From SHWB01 sp050246875 (GTDB lineage Bacteria > Pseudomonadota > Alphaproteobacteria > UBA6615): a DNA stretch of 64,000 bases. The translations under genes were made by a program, and so were the position numbers. Numbering within the stretch: position 1 is the stretch's first letter; every line of letters begins with the position of its first letter. Under the pieces are notes generated by a model. That model saw nothing but the letters and a program-made list of their open reading frames with translations, was not told where the DNA came from and ran no database searches. Location of the stretch: contig JBFWVF010000006.1 of assembly GCA_050246875.1 (NCBI GenBank), positions 1 to 64,000 of the forward strand. Direction: 5' to 3'. Positions 1 to 7,895 of the stretch are shown in pieces.

Positions 1-23
1 GAGAGGGTTGGTTTGCTCGAGGC

Positions 24-980
24 TCAGGCCAGGCCCTTGCGGCCCATGTCGAGGAAGCGCTCGCGGCGGTCGCGGCGCAGCGTCTCGCCGTCCTTGCCGC
101 GCAGCTCGGCGAGCGCCGAAGAGATGGCCTCGCCGAGGCGGCGGGCGGCCTCCTCGCGGCCGCGGTGGGCGCCGCCCAGCGGCTCCTCGACGATGCCGTC
201 GATGACGCCCAGCGATTCGAGATCCTGCGCCGTCAGCTTCAGCGCCTCGGCGGCGTCGGGCGCGCGCTCGCCCTCGCGCCACAGGATGGCGGCGCAGCCC
301 TCGGGCGAGATCACCGAGTAGACGGCGTGCTCGAGCATCAGCACGCGGTCGGCGACGGCCAGCGCGATGGCGCCGCCCGAGCCGCCCTCGCCGATCACCG
401 CGGCGACCAGCGGCACGCGCACGTCGAGGCAGGTGGCGATCGAGCGGGCGATGGCCTCGGCCGCGCCGCGTTCCTCGGCGCCAACGCCGGGATAGGCGCC
501 GGCCGTGTCCACCAGGGTCACGATCGGCAGGCCGAAGCGCTCGGCCATGCGCATCAGGCGGCGCGCCTTGCGGTAGCCCTCGGGCCGCGCCATGCCGAAA
601 TTGTGGCGGATGCGCGAGGTCGTGTCGGCGCCCTTCTCGTGGCCGATGAGCATGACCGAATGGCCGGCCAGCCGCGCCGGGCCGCCGATGATGGCGCGGT
701 CCTCGGCGAAGGCGCGGTCGCCGGCCAGCGGCGTGAACTCGGTGAACAGCGCGCCGGCATAGTCGCTGAAATGCGGCCGGTCGGGGTGGCGGGCGACCTG
801 CACCTTCTGCCACGCGCCGAGCTTGCCGTAAGTCTGCCGCAGCAGGCGGTCGACGCGCGCCTGCAGGCGGTCGACCTCCTCGGCAATGTTGAGGTCGCCG
901 CCGCCCGCGAGGTGGCGCAGCTCCTCGATCTTGCCTTCCAGCTCGGCGATGGGCTTTTCGAAATCGAGAAACTGACGCAT
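24..980 (-). CDS. accA: acetyl-CoA carboxylase carboxyltransferase subunit alpha
   Basis: This is the alpha half of the carboxyltransferase of acetyl-CoA carboxylase. With AccD it moves the carboxyl group from carboxybiotin to acetyl-CoA, the first step of fatty acid synthesis, in the cytoplasm. The product is 318 residues, the family's usual length. It opens with the family start (MRQFLDFEKPIAELEGKIEE), so I prefer the ATG at 980 over a start 48 nt upstream. Family blocks seen include the GHEKG-like segment after SVMLI, the PEGYRKA segment and the TAGAYPG and GGSGGA glycine-rich loops of the crotonase-type fold. It lies 55 bp downstream of xerD on the same strand, probably the last gene of that operon. 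accD is not in the window. Confidence 0.97.
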   Translation of the reverse strand: MRQFLDFEKPIAELEGKIEELRHLAGGGDLNIAEEVDRLQARVDRLLRQTYGKLGAWQKVQVARHPDRPHFSDYAGALFTEFTPLAGDRAFAEDRAIIGGPARLAGHSVMLIGHEKGADTTSRIRHNFGMARPEGYRKARRLMRMAERFGLPIVTLVDTAGAYPGVGAEERGAAEAIARSIATCLDVRVPLVAAVIGEGGSGGAIALAVADRVLMLEHAVYSVISPEGCAAILWREGERAPDAAEALKLTAQDLESLGVIDGIVEEPLGGAHRGREEAARRLGEAISSALAELRGKDGETLRRDRRERFLDMGRKGLA

Positions 981-1035
981 CTCTCGCGCCGTGCGGCCGC
1001 GGGGGCCGCCATATGGCGGGCGGCCCACGCGGCTG

Positions 1036-1974
1036 TCAACCGGCCGGCGGGCGCCCCGGCAGGCGCCCCCGGGCCAGCGGATGCGCCTCCAGCACCAGCT
1101 TGCGCAGGCGCTCGTCGAGGACGTGGGTGTAGATCTGCGTCGTCGAGATGTCGGCGTGGCCGAGCATCTGCTGCACCGCGCGGAGGTCGGCGCCGCGCGC
1201 GACGAGGTGCGTGGCGAAGGCGTGGCGCAGCACGTGCGGCGACACCTTCGCCGGGTCGAGGCCGGCCTCGTTTGCCAATGCTTTCAGCATCTGCGCGAAA
1301 CGGTGGCGGGTGAGGTGGCCGCGGCCGTAGCCGGGAAACAGCCAGGGCTGCTCGCGGCCGGCCGCGTCGCGCTCGTCGCGCGCGGCGAGCCAGGCGCGCA
1401 CCGCCTCGCGCGCGGCGTCGCCCAGCGGCACCATGCGCTCGCGGCCGCCCTTGCCGCGCACCACCAGCAGGCGCGGGTCGCGCGCCACGGCGGCAAGCGG
1501 CAGGCCGACCAGCTCCGACACGCGCATGCCGGTGGCGTAGGCCAGCTCGACCAGCGCCGCGAGGCGCAGCCCCGCCGTGCCGGGCCGCGCATGGGCCGCC
1601 GCCAGCAGGCGGTCGACCTCGGCCTCGTCGAGAATCTTCGGCAGGGTGCGGCCACGTCGCGGGCCGTCGAGCGTCGAGGTCGGATCGACGTCGCGGAACC
1701 CCTCGCCGGCGAGGAAGCGGAAGAACTGGCGCAACGCCGACAGGCGCCGCGCCGAGGTGCGCGGGGCCATGCCGGCGCGCGCCATGTCGGCGAGGAAGGC
1801 GGCGAGGTCGTCGCCCGTCGCCTCGTGCAGCGCCCGCCCGCGACGGGCGAGGAAGGCCGCGCACTGCGCGAGGTCGCGGTTGTAGGCGGCGAGCGTGTTG
1901 GCCGAGGCGCCGCGTTCGGCCGCCAGCATTTCGAGGAAGGCCTCGACGTGGCGGGCAGAGGGCGGCGGCGCCAT
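1036..1974 (-). CDS. xerD: site-specific tyrosine recombinase XerD
   Basis: This is a tyrosine recombinase of 312 residues that, with XerC, resolves chromosome dimers at dif. The N-terminal SAM-like core-binding domain covers roughly residues 5-95 and the catalytic domain 110-300. The full catalytic set is visible: R151 (ATGMRVSEL), K175 (GKGGRER), H247 and R250 (HVLRHAFATHL), H273 (LGHADIST) and the nucleophile Y282 (QIYTHV). It starts 11 bp after the stop of the upstream secreted-protein gene and precedes accA, so co-transcription is likely. XerD rather than XerC is inferred from the accA/aroK context and overall similarity; XerC cannot be wholly excluded by eye. No dif site was recognised in the window. 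Confidence 0.93.
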   Translation of the reverse strand: MAPPPSARHVEAFLEMLAAERGASANTLAAYNRDLAQCAAFLARRGRALHEATGDDLAAFLADMARAGMAPRTSARRLSALRQFFRFLAGEGFRDVDPTSTLDGPRRGRTLPKILDEAEVDRLLAAAHARPGTAGLRLAALVELAYATGMRVSELVGLPLAAVARDPRLLVVRGKGGRERMVPLGDAAREAVRAWLAARDERDAAGREQPWLFPGYGRGHLTRHRFAQMLKALANEAGLDPAKVSPHVLRHAFATHLVARGADLRAVQQMLGHADISTTQIYTHVLDERLRKLVLEAHPLARGRLPGRPPAG

Positions 1975-1985
1975 CGCCGAGGCGC

Positions 1986-3905
1986 CTAGAGGCCGGCCGC
2001 CAGCGCCGCCTCGACGGCGATGCGGCGGGCCTCGGCGTGCAGCCCCACCGCCGACAGGTCGGCGACGACGCGGCGCAGGACGAGCGGCGAGGCGGCGCCG
2101 AGGTCGCCGTCGGCCAGCAGGGCCAGCGCCAGCACCACGGTCTCGCCGCTGCGCCCGGCGCGCGCGGCCTCGTCCATGGCGAAGACCATGGCGCCGTCGG
2201 CCGGCGCCGTCGGCCGCGCCGCCGGCACCTTCGCCGCGGCGGCGGCGGCGGCACGCCAGCGCTCGGCGGTCACCGGCGCGCCCAGCGCATCGAGCAGGGC
2301 CAGCAGCACCTCGCGCTGGCGCGCCGCGACCGCCGGGTCGGCCTTGTCGCGCGCCGCGAGCCAGCGGTCGAGGCGGGCCTCGTTCCAGGCGAACAGCGGA
2401 TCGTTGGCCAGCGGACTGACGGCTTGCGGCGCGGCCTGCGCCGACGGCCACGGCGCCGTCGTGCCGAGGCGCAGGTCGATCGGCGGCGTGGCGCCGGCCG
2501 GCCGCGCCGCCGGGGGCGGGGGATCGGCGAAGGCGAGACGCATCAGCGGCCACAGGTCGGTGACGGCGGCGGCGGCCTCGTCGTCGCGGGCGGCGACGCC
2601 GGCGGCGATCCGCAGCCAGTCGGCGGCCCGCTCGGGGCGCCCGGCCAGCAACGCGGCGCGCGCCGCCTCGCCGGCGAACCACGCGAGGCCGGGACCGGGT
2701 TCGATCCGCATCAGCAGCGGCTCGGCCAGCATCGCCGCCAGCGCGCCATCGCCGTTGCCGCGGGCCAGCGCCCAGCCGCGCCGCAGGGCCTCGGCCTGGG
2801 CCGCCGGCACCGTCTGCTGCGAGGCGACGAGCCAGCCGGCGGCGAGGGCGAGGCCAGGCGACGGCTTGGCGCCGGCGCCGAGCGCGGCCAGCGCGTCGTC
2901 GCGGCCGATGCCCATGGTGCCGATGAGGTCGCGCAGCGCCGCCGGCGGCAGTGTGCCAGCCCGGCCGGCCGCGCGCGCCGCGGCCAGGCGCACGTCCAGT
3001 GTCGCGTTGGGCGAGCCGGCGATGGCGCGCTGCATGGCCGGCGTCGCCTTGTCGGCGAGCCACTGCGGAATTTCGACGCCCGCCGCGCGCAGCAGCGCGA
3101 GGTTGATCGGCGACGCCTCGCCGGCAGCCTTCGTCGTCGCCTTCTGTTTCGCGGCCAGTGCCTCGACCAGTTCGGCAAACAGCGCATCGTCTTTCAGCGC
3201 GCCCTGCTCGCGCAGCAGATCGAGGCCGAACTGCACGTCGGCCTTGCGGCCCTGCAGGGCCTGGCAGAACACCAGCGCCTTCTGCCAGAACGCCTCCGTG
3301 CTGGCCTGCGACTGCGCGGCGACCTCGTTGCAGGCGGCGTCGAAGTCGTAGCGCAGCAGATGCGCCTCGGCGACGGCGCGCGCCGTGACGCCGGAGCGCA
3401 GCCCCGGCGCCGCGCCGACCAGCTTCGCGGCATCCTCGCTCTCGCCCATCGCCACCAGCAGGCGCGCCCGCAGGGCGACCAGCCCGGGCTCGACGAGCGG
3501 CCCGCCGGGCGGCGTCGCCGTCGTCAGCAGCAGACGCCGCTGCAAGGCGCGCAGCGACGGCGCCGCGGGCGCCGCCGGCAGGCGCGTCAGCAGCGCGGCG
3601 ACGAAGGCGCGCGGCGTGCCCGACCACATCTCCAGCGGCAGGCCGCCGTCGTCGGCGCGCAGCAGGCCGACGGCGTCGGGGTCGATCTGGCCGAGGCCCT
3701 CGACGCGGATGCTGTCGCCGACCGGCACGCTGACGCCGGGCGAGGGCGTGACCGGCGCCGTCTCGGCCGCAGCCGGCGTGGCGGCGGGAACCTGGATGTT
3801 GGGATCGAACAGGCGGCGGGGCTCGCCCTGCGCGCCGGCCGCCTCGGCCAGCACGCACAGCGCCAGAGCCGCCGAGGCGACGGCGCTAGCGCGGCAGGCG
3901 ATCAT
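1986..3905 (-). CDS. secreted alanine-rich helical protein of unknown function
   Basis: The product has 639 residues with a clear Sec signal peptide (ASAVASAALALCVLAEAAGAQ, cleavage probably after AGA at about residue 25). The rest is Ala/Arg-rich and predicted mainly helical, with irregular TPR-like stretches and no catalytic motif I can name. A purine-rich site (GGTGGAAAAGG) lies 9 nt before the ATG. It sits between a tiny membrane peptide, whose stop overlaps its start by 20 bp, and xerD 11 bp downstream, so it belongs to the leftward operon ending in accA. Long secreted proteins in this position occur in related genomes, but I know of no assigned function. A periplasmic scaffold is possible; this is inference only. 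Confidence 0.75.
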   Translation of the reverse strand: MIACRASAVASAALALCVLAEAAGAQGEPRRLFDPNIQVPAATPAAAETAPVTPSPGVSVPVGDSIRVEGLGQIDPDAVGLLRADDGGLPLEMWSGTPRAFVAALLTRLPAAPAAPSLRALQRRLLLTTATPPGGPLVEPGLVALRARLLVAMGESEDAAKLVGAAPGLRSGVTARAVAEAHLLRYDFDAACNEVAAQSQASTEAFWQKALVFCQALQGRKADVQFGLDLLREQGALKDDALFAELVEALAAKQKATTKAAGEASPINLALLRAAGVEIPQWLADKATPAMQRAIAGSPNATLDVRLAAARAAGRAGTLPPAALRDLIGTMGIGRDDALAALGAGAKPSPGLALAAGWLVASQQTVPAAQAEALRRGWALARGNGDGALAAMLAEPLLMRIEPGPGLAWFAGEAARAALLAGRPERAADWLRIAAGVAARDDEAAAAVTDLWPLMRLAFADPPPPAARPAGATPPIDLRLGTTAPWPSAQAAPQAVSPLANDPLFAWNEARLDRWLAARDKADPAVAARQREVLLALLDALGAPVTAERWRAAAAAAAKVPAARPTAPADGAMVFAMDEAARAGRSGETVVLALALLADGDLGAASPLVLRRVVADLSAVGLHAEARRIAVEAALAAGL

Positions 3906-4017
3906 CTGGGATGACCTTTTCCACCGGATGGGTCGGGGCGGGAATGTCGCGCGTGGCGAGCCAGCCGGCGGCCGCGATCACGAGCACGACGACGATGACG
4001 AGGGCGATGCGCAGCAA
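3886..4017 (-). CDS. 43-residue single-pass membrane peptide (TTG start)
   Basis: A short frame starting at TTG encodes 43 residues. It has a hydrophobic N-terminal helix (IALVIVVVLVIAAAGWL) followed by a polar tail, DIPAPTHPVEKVIPDDRLPR. A good ribosome-binding site (GGGGAG) lies 5 nt before the TTG, and there is no ATG in this frame nearby. The last 20 bp overlap the start of the downstream secreted-protein gene, suggesting translational coupling. The helix-then-VEKxIPDDR layout looks like a real conserved small protein rather than a chance frame, but I cannot confirm homologues from sequence alone. It is likely inner-membrane, function unknown. Confidence 0.6.
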   Translation of the reverse strand: MLRIALVIVVVLVIAAAGWLATRDIPAPTHPVEKVIPDDRLPR

Positions 4018-4146
4018 GGGGACTCCCCGGGGATGCGGACCGGCGGCCGGCGCTTCCGGCGCGAAGGCCAACGACAAGATGCGCCGGGCTGTGGTAGGGT
4101 CGAAACATGGCGATTTCACGGCGGCCTGTAAACTCGCTCGCGCGGG

Positions 4147-4170
4147 CTGTCGGCGCGTGATTACCGACAG
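4147..4170 (+). promoter_or_regulatory. inverted repeat just upstream of aroK
   Basis: A perfect 7-bp inverted repeat (CTGTCGG ... CCGACAG, 10-nt loop) ends 3 nt before the aroK ATG. In the mRNA it would fold over the ribosome-binding region. It could be a protein operator in the 156-bp divergent spacer or a translation-limiting hairpin. It may also be chance in GC-rich DNA. Confidence 0.35.
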
Positions 4171-4173
4171 GTC

Positions 4174-4782
4174 ATGACCGCCCCCAGTACCGATCCAGAC
4201 CCCGGACCCGGGGCCCGCGCCGATGTCGCGGGCCGGCCGGCCGGCGCGCGCTCGATCGTGATGGTCGGCATGATGGGCGCCGGCAAGACCGCCGTCGGAC
4301 GCCGCGTGGCGGCACGCCTCGGCTGGGCGTTCGTCGACGCCGACCAGGCGATCGAGGAGGCCGCCGGCGCCACCATCGAGGAGATCTTCGCGCGCCACGG
4401 CGAACCGCATTTCCGCTCCGGCGAGCGCCAGGTCATCGCCCGCCTGCTGGCCGAGGGGCCGAAGGTGCTGGCGACCGGCGGCGGCGCCTACATGGACGCC
4501 GAGACGCGCGCGCGCATCGCCGAGTCGGGGCTGTCGGTGTGGCTGCGCGCCGACGTGGACACCCTCGTCCGCCGCACCGGGCGCCGCACCGACCGGCCGC
4601 TGCTGAAGGCCGGCGACCGCCGCGAGACCATCGCGCGGCTGGTAGCCCAGCGCTATCCGGTCTATGCCGGAGCCGACATCGTCGTCGACACCGACGACGG
4701 GCCGCCGGAGGACACCGTCGAGCGCGTGCTCGCCGCCCTCGGCGAGCACGGCATCCACCCCCCGCGCGAGACGCCGCGATGA
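4174..4782 (+). CDS. aroK: shikimate kinase
   Basis: It phosphorylates shikimate at the 3-hydroxyl with ATP in the pathway to chorismate. The product is 202 residues, slightly longer than usual because of a Pro/Ala-rich N-terminal extension of about 25 residues. Motifs seen: P-loop GMMGAGKT at 32-39, the shikimate-binding FVDAD pair D55 and D57, the R81 region (HFRSGE), and the GGGA loop at 102-105. The lid arginines (RRTGRRTDRPLL) are also present. The ATG overlaps nothing upstream, and an inverted repeat sits directly before it. The stop overlaps the aroB start (ATGA), a strong sign of a translationally coupled aroKB pair. Confidence 0.95.
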   Translation: MTAPSTDPDPGPGARADVAGRPAGARSIVMVGMMGAGKTAVGRRVAARLGWAFVDADQAIEEAAGATIEEIFARHGEPHFRSGERQVIARLLAEGPKVLATGGGAYMDAETRARIAESGLSVWLRADVDTLVRRTGRRTDRPLLKAGDRRETIARLVAQRYPVYAGADIVVDTDDGPPEDTVERVLAALGEHGIHPPRETPR

Positions 4783-5933
4783 CGCCGCCGCCTGCCACCA
4801 CCCCAGGCCCTGCCCCGGGCCCCGACCGCCTCGAAGTGGCCCTCGGCCTGCGCGCCTACGACATCGTCATCGGCCCCGGCGCGCTGGCCCTGGCCGGCAG
4901 CGAGATGGTCGCCGCCGGGCTGACGCGCCGCGCCCACGTCGTCACCGACAGCAATGTCGCGCCGCTGCACCTCGCCGCGCTGCGCGCCGCCCTCGACGCG
5001 GCCGGTATCGTCAGCACGGCGGTGACGGTGCCGGCCGGCGAGGAGACCAAGACCTTCGACGGGCTTCAGTCCCTGCTGACGGCGCTGCTCGACAACCGCA
5101 TCGAACGGCGCGACTGCGTCGTGGCGCTCGGCGGCGGCGTCGTCGGCGACCTCGCCGGTCTCGCCGCGTCGCTGGTGCTGCGCGGCGTCGACTACGTGCA
5201 GGTGCCGACCACGCTGCTGGCGCAGGTCGATTCGAGCGTCGGCGGCAAGACGGCGATCGACACGCCGCACGGCAAGAACCTCGTCGGCGCCTTCTACCAG
5301 CCGCGCCTCGTCGTCGCCGACACCGACGTGCTCGACACGCTGCCGCGCCGCGAACTGCTGGCCGGCTACGCCGAGACGGCGAAGTACGGGGTGCTCGGCG
5401 ACGCCACGTTCTTCGCCTGGCTGGAGCGCAACGCCGCCGGGCTGCTCGCCGGCGACGCCGCCGCGCGCATCCATGCCGTGCGGCGCAGCTGCGAGATGAA
5501 GGCGGCCATCGTCGCCGCCGACGAGCGCGAGACCGGCGACGACCGCGCGCTGCTCAACCTCGGCCACACCTTCGCGCACGCCTTCGAGGCGGCGACCGGC
5601 TTCGGCGCCGCGCTGCTGCATGGCGAGGCGGTGGCGGCGGGCATGGCGATGGCGTGCGAGCTGTCGGCGCGCCTCGGCCTCTGTCCGCCGGAAGACGCCG
5701 CGCGTGTGCGCCGCCACCTCGCATCCGTCGGCCTGCCGGCCGGCCTGCCGCCGGCACCACCGGGCGGCTGGGACGCCGAGACGCTGGTGCGCCTGATGGG
5801 CCACGACAAGAAGGTCGAGGCCGGGCGCATCCGGTTCATCCTGGTGCGCGGCATCGGCAAGGCGTTCGTCGCGCGCGACGTGCCGCCGGCGGTGGTCGCG
5901 TCGCTGCTGGCCGATGCGGCGCAGGCGGCCTGA
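4779..5933 (+). CDS. aroB: 3-dehydroquinate synthase
   Basis: It converts DAHP to 3-dehydroquinate, the second step of the shikimate pathway, using NAD and a divalent metal. The product is 384 residues. Family motifs are intact: the NAD-binding GGGVVGDLAG, the substrate loop VPTTLLAQVDSSVGGKT, the KNLVGAFYQP segment, and the metal ligands in NLGHTFAHAFE and LLHGEAVAAGM. The ATG at 4779 overlaps the aroK stop by 4 bp. About the first 25 residues are a Pro-rich, poorly conserved tail, so a slightly later start is possible. The CorC-like gene follows after 23 bp. Confidence 0.96.
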   Translation: MTPPPATTPGPAPGPDRLEVALGLRAYDIVIGPGALALAGSEMVAAGLTRRAHVVTDSNVAPLHLAALRAALDAAGIVSTAVTVPAGEETKTFDGLQSLLTALLDNRIERRDCVVALGGGVVGDLAGLAASLVLRGVDYVQVPTTLLAQVDSSVGGKTAIDTPHGKNLVGAFYQPRLVVADTDVLDTLPRRELLAGYAETAKYGVLGDATFFAWLERNAAGLLAGDAAARIHAVRRSCEMKAAIVAADERETGDDRALLNLGHTFAHAFEAATGFGAALLHGEAVAAGMAMACELSARLGLCPPEDAARVRRHLASVGLPAGLPPAPPGGWDAETLVRLMGHDKKVEAGRIRFILVRGIGKAFVARDVPPAVVASLLADAAQAA

Positions 5934-5956
5934 AGGGGGGGAACGCAAACCCGACG

Positions 5957-7240
5957 ATGGAAACGGTAATCCTGATCGTGGCGGCCATCGCGGTGCTGCT
6001 GCTGCTGTCCGCCTTCTTCTCCGGCTCCGAGACCGCGCTCACGGCCGCCTCGCGGCCGCGCCTGCACCAGCTCGAGCAGGACGGCGACGCACGGGCGCGC
6101 ACCGTCAACGACCTGCGCGCGCGGCCCGAGCGGCTGATCGGCTCGCTGCTGGTCGGCAACAACATCGTCAACATCCTCGCCTCGTCGCTCGCCACCAGCG
6201 TGCTCATCGCCTGGTTCGGCGATGCAGGCGTCGCCTACGCCACGGTCGTGATGACCATCCTCGTGCTAGTCTGCTCCGAGGTGCTGCCGAAGACCTACGC
6301 CATCCGCAATCCCGACCGGCTGGCGCTGGCGGTGGCGCCCATCCTGCGCGTCATCGTCACCGTACTGACGCCGGTGACGATGACCATCGACGCCATCGTG
6401 CGCGCCCTGCTGGCGATCGGCGGCAACCGCGGCACCCACACCGGGCTGGAAGCGCGCGAGGAGGAGCTGCGCGGCGCCATCGACCTGCACGCGCGCACCG
6501 ACGAGGAGGCGGCGCGCGAGGGTCACATGCTGCGCGGCATTCTCGACCTCGCCGAGATCGAGGTCAGCGAGGTGCTGACGCACCGCACCGACGTGCAGAT
6601 GCTCGACGCCTCGCTGCCGGCGCGCGACCTGCTGCGCCGCGTGCTCGACAGCCCGTACTCGCGCCTGCCGCTGTACCGCGACGAGCCCGACAACATCGTC
6701 GGCGTGATCCACGCCAAGGCGCTGTTCCGCGCCCTCGACGCAGCCGGCGGCGACATCGACCGCGTCGACATCGCCAAGGTGGCCAACACGCCGTGGTTCA
6801 TCCCCGAGCAGACCGGCCTGCTGGCCCAGCTCGGTGCCTTCCGCCGCCGCCACGAGCACTTCGCCGTCGTCGTCGACGAGTACGGCGCCGTCATGGGCAT
6901 CGTGACGCTGGAGGACATCGTCGAGGAGATCGTCGGCCAGATCCACGACGAGCACGACGTGCCGGTGGCCGGCGCGCGTGCCCAGGGCGACGGCTCGTGG
7001 ATCATCACCGGCACGGCGACGATCCGCGACCTCAACCGCGAGCTGGGCTGGAGCCTGCCCGACGAGGAGGCGACGACGGTCGCCGGCCTCGTGCTGCACG
7101 AGGCGCGCGTCATTCCCGACGAGGGCCAGAGCTTCGTCTTCCATGACTACCGCTTCGACGTGCTGCGCCGGCGCGGCAACCAGATCCGCACCCTGCGCGT
7201 CACCCCGCCGCGGGCCGAGGCGACGGCCGGCGCGGCTTGA
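5957..7240 (+). CDS. CorC/HlyC-type CNNM-CBS membrane protein
   Basis: The product is a 427-residue inner-membrane protein of the DUF21 (CNNM)-CBS family. The N-terminal transmembrane domain covers about residues 1-190 (METVILIVAAIAVLLLL, the FSGSETALTAASR signature, VGNNIVNI, VCSEVLPKTYAIRNP). A CBS pair follows at about 205-340 (TPWFIPEQTGL, VDEYGAVMGIVTLEDIVEEIVG), then a CorC_HlyC domain at about 345-427. Family members are linked to magnesium/cobalt homeostasis or export; the old 'hemolysin' label is misleading. It is in line with aroKB, 23 bp downstream, and followed by a DUF2889 gene, so co-transcription is likely but functional linkage is not obvious. Confidence 0.9.
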   Translation: METVILIVAAIAVLLLLSAFFSGSETALTAASRPRLHQLEQDGDARARTVNDLRARPERLIGSLLVGNNIVNILASSLATSVLIAWFGDAGVAYATVVMTILVLVCSEVLPKTYAIRNPDRLALAVAPILRVIVTVLTPVTMTIDAIVRALLAIGGNRGTHTGLEAREEELRGAIDLHARTDEEAAREGHMLRGILDLAEIEVSEVLTHRTDVQMLDASLPARDLLRRVLDSPYSRLPLYRDEPDNIVGVIHAKALFRALDAAGGDIDRVDIAKVANTPWFIPEQTGLLAQLGAFRRRHEHFAVVVDEYGAVMGIVTLEDIVEEIVGQIHDEHDVPVAGARAQGDGSWIITGTATIRDLNRELGWSLPDEEATTVAGLVLHEARVIPDEGQSFVFHDYRFDVLRRRGNQIRTLRVTPPRAEATAGAA

Positions 7241-7309
7241 CCGGCGGGCGCCAGCGCCCCATTTTGCACCGCACAATCGGCTCCCATCCCCGTCCGAGGA
7301 CCGCGCGCC

Positions 7310-7891
7310 ATGCCGCTTTCCGCGCCCGCCCCGCGCGAGCACATCCACACCCGCAGGATCGAGTGCACCGGCTATCTGCGCCAGGACGGGCTGTGGGACA
7401 TCGAAGGAACGCTCGAGGACACCAAGACCTACGCCTTCGAGAACCGCGAGCGCGGCGCGATCGAGCCCGGCGACCCGATCCACGGCATGAAGGTCCGCAT
7501 CACCGTCGACGACGCCTTCGTCATCCAAGCGGTCGAGGCGGTGTCCGACAAGACGCCCTTCGCCGTGTGCAAGGAAGTCGCGCCGAACTTCCAGCGCCTC
7601 GTCGGCGTCACCATCGGCCCGGGCTTCCGCGGCGAGGTGAAGCGGCGGGTCGGCGGCGTCGAGGGCTGCACGCACCTCGTCGAGCTGTTCGGCCCGCTGG
7701 CGACGACCGCCTTCCAGACCATCTATCCCTACCGCAACCGGCAGGCCAGCCGCGACCGGCCCGAGGGCACGGCCACGGCGACGCGGCGCCCGTCGCTGCT
7801 CGACACCTGCCACGCCTTCCGCAGCGACGGCGCCAAGGTGAAGGAGCTGTGGCCCGACCACTGGCGCGACCCGGCGGCGGCGAAGGGATAG
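7310..7891 (+). CDS. DUF2889 family protein
   Basis: The product is 193 residues. Its layout matches DUF2889: an opening HIHTRRIECTGYLRQDGLWD segment, DTKTYAFENRERG, and GCTHLVELFGPLATTAFQTI near residues 122-145. It has no signal peptide and no membrane segment. Its role is unknown; family members occur scattered in proteobacteria, some near aromatic-acid degradation genes. It is 69 bp downstream of the CorC-like gene on the same strand. It ends 4 bp from the end of the convergent caspase-like gene, leaving no room for a separate terminator. Confidence 0.8.
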   Translation: MPLSAPAPREHIHTRRIECTGYLRQDGLWDIEGTLEDTKTYAFENRERGAIEPGDPIHGMKVRITVDDAFVIQAVEAVSDKTPFAVCKEVAPNFQRLVGVTIGPGFRGEVKRRVGGVEGCTHLVELFGPLATTAFQTIYPYRNRQASRDRPEGTATATRRPSLLDTCHAFRSDGAKVKELWPDHWRDPAAAKG

Positions 7892-7895
7892 CGCG

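Noticed and set aside
981..1028. Longer accA N-terminus
   Set aside because: The extra 16 residues are low-complexity Arg/Gly and the family start MRQFLDFEKP is at 980.
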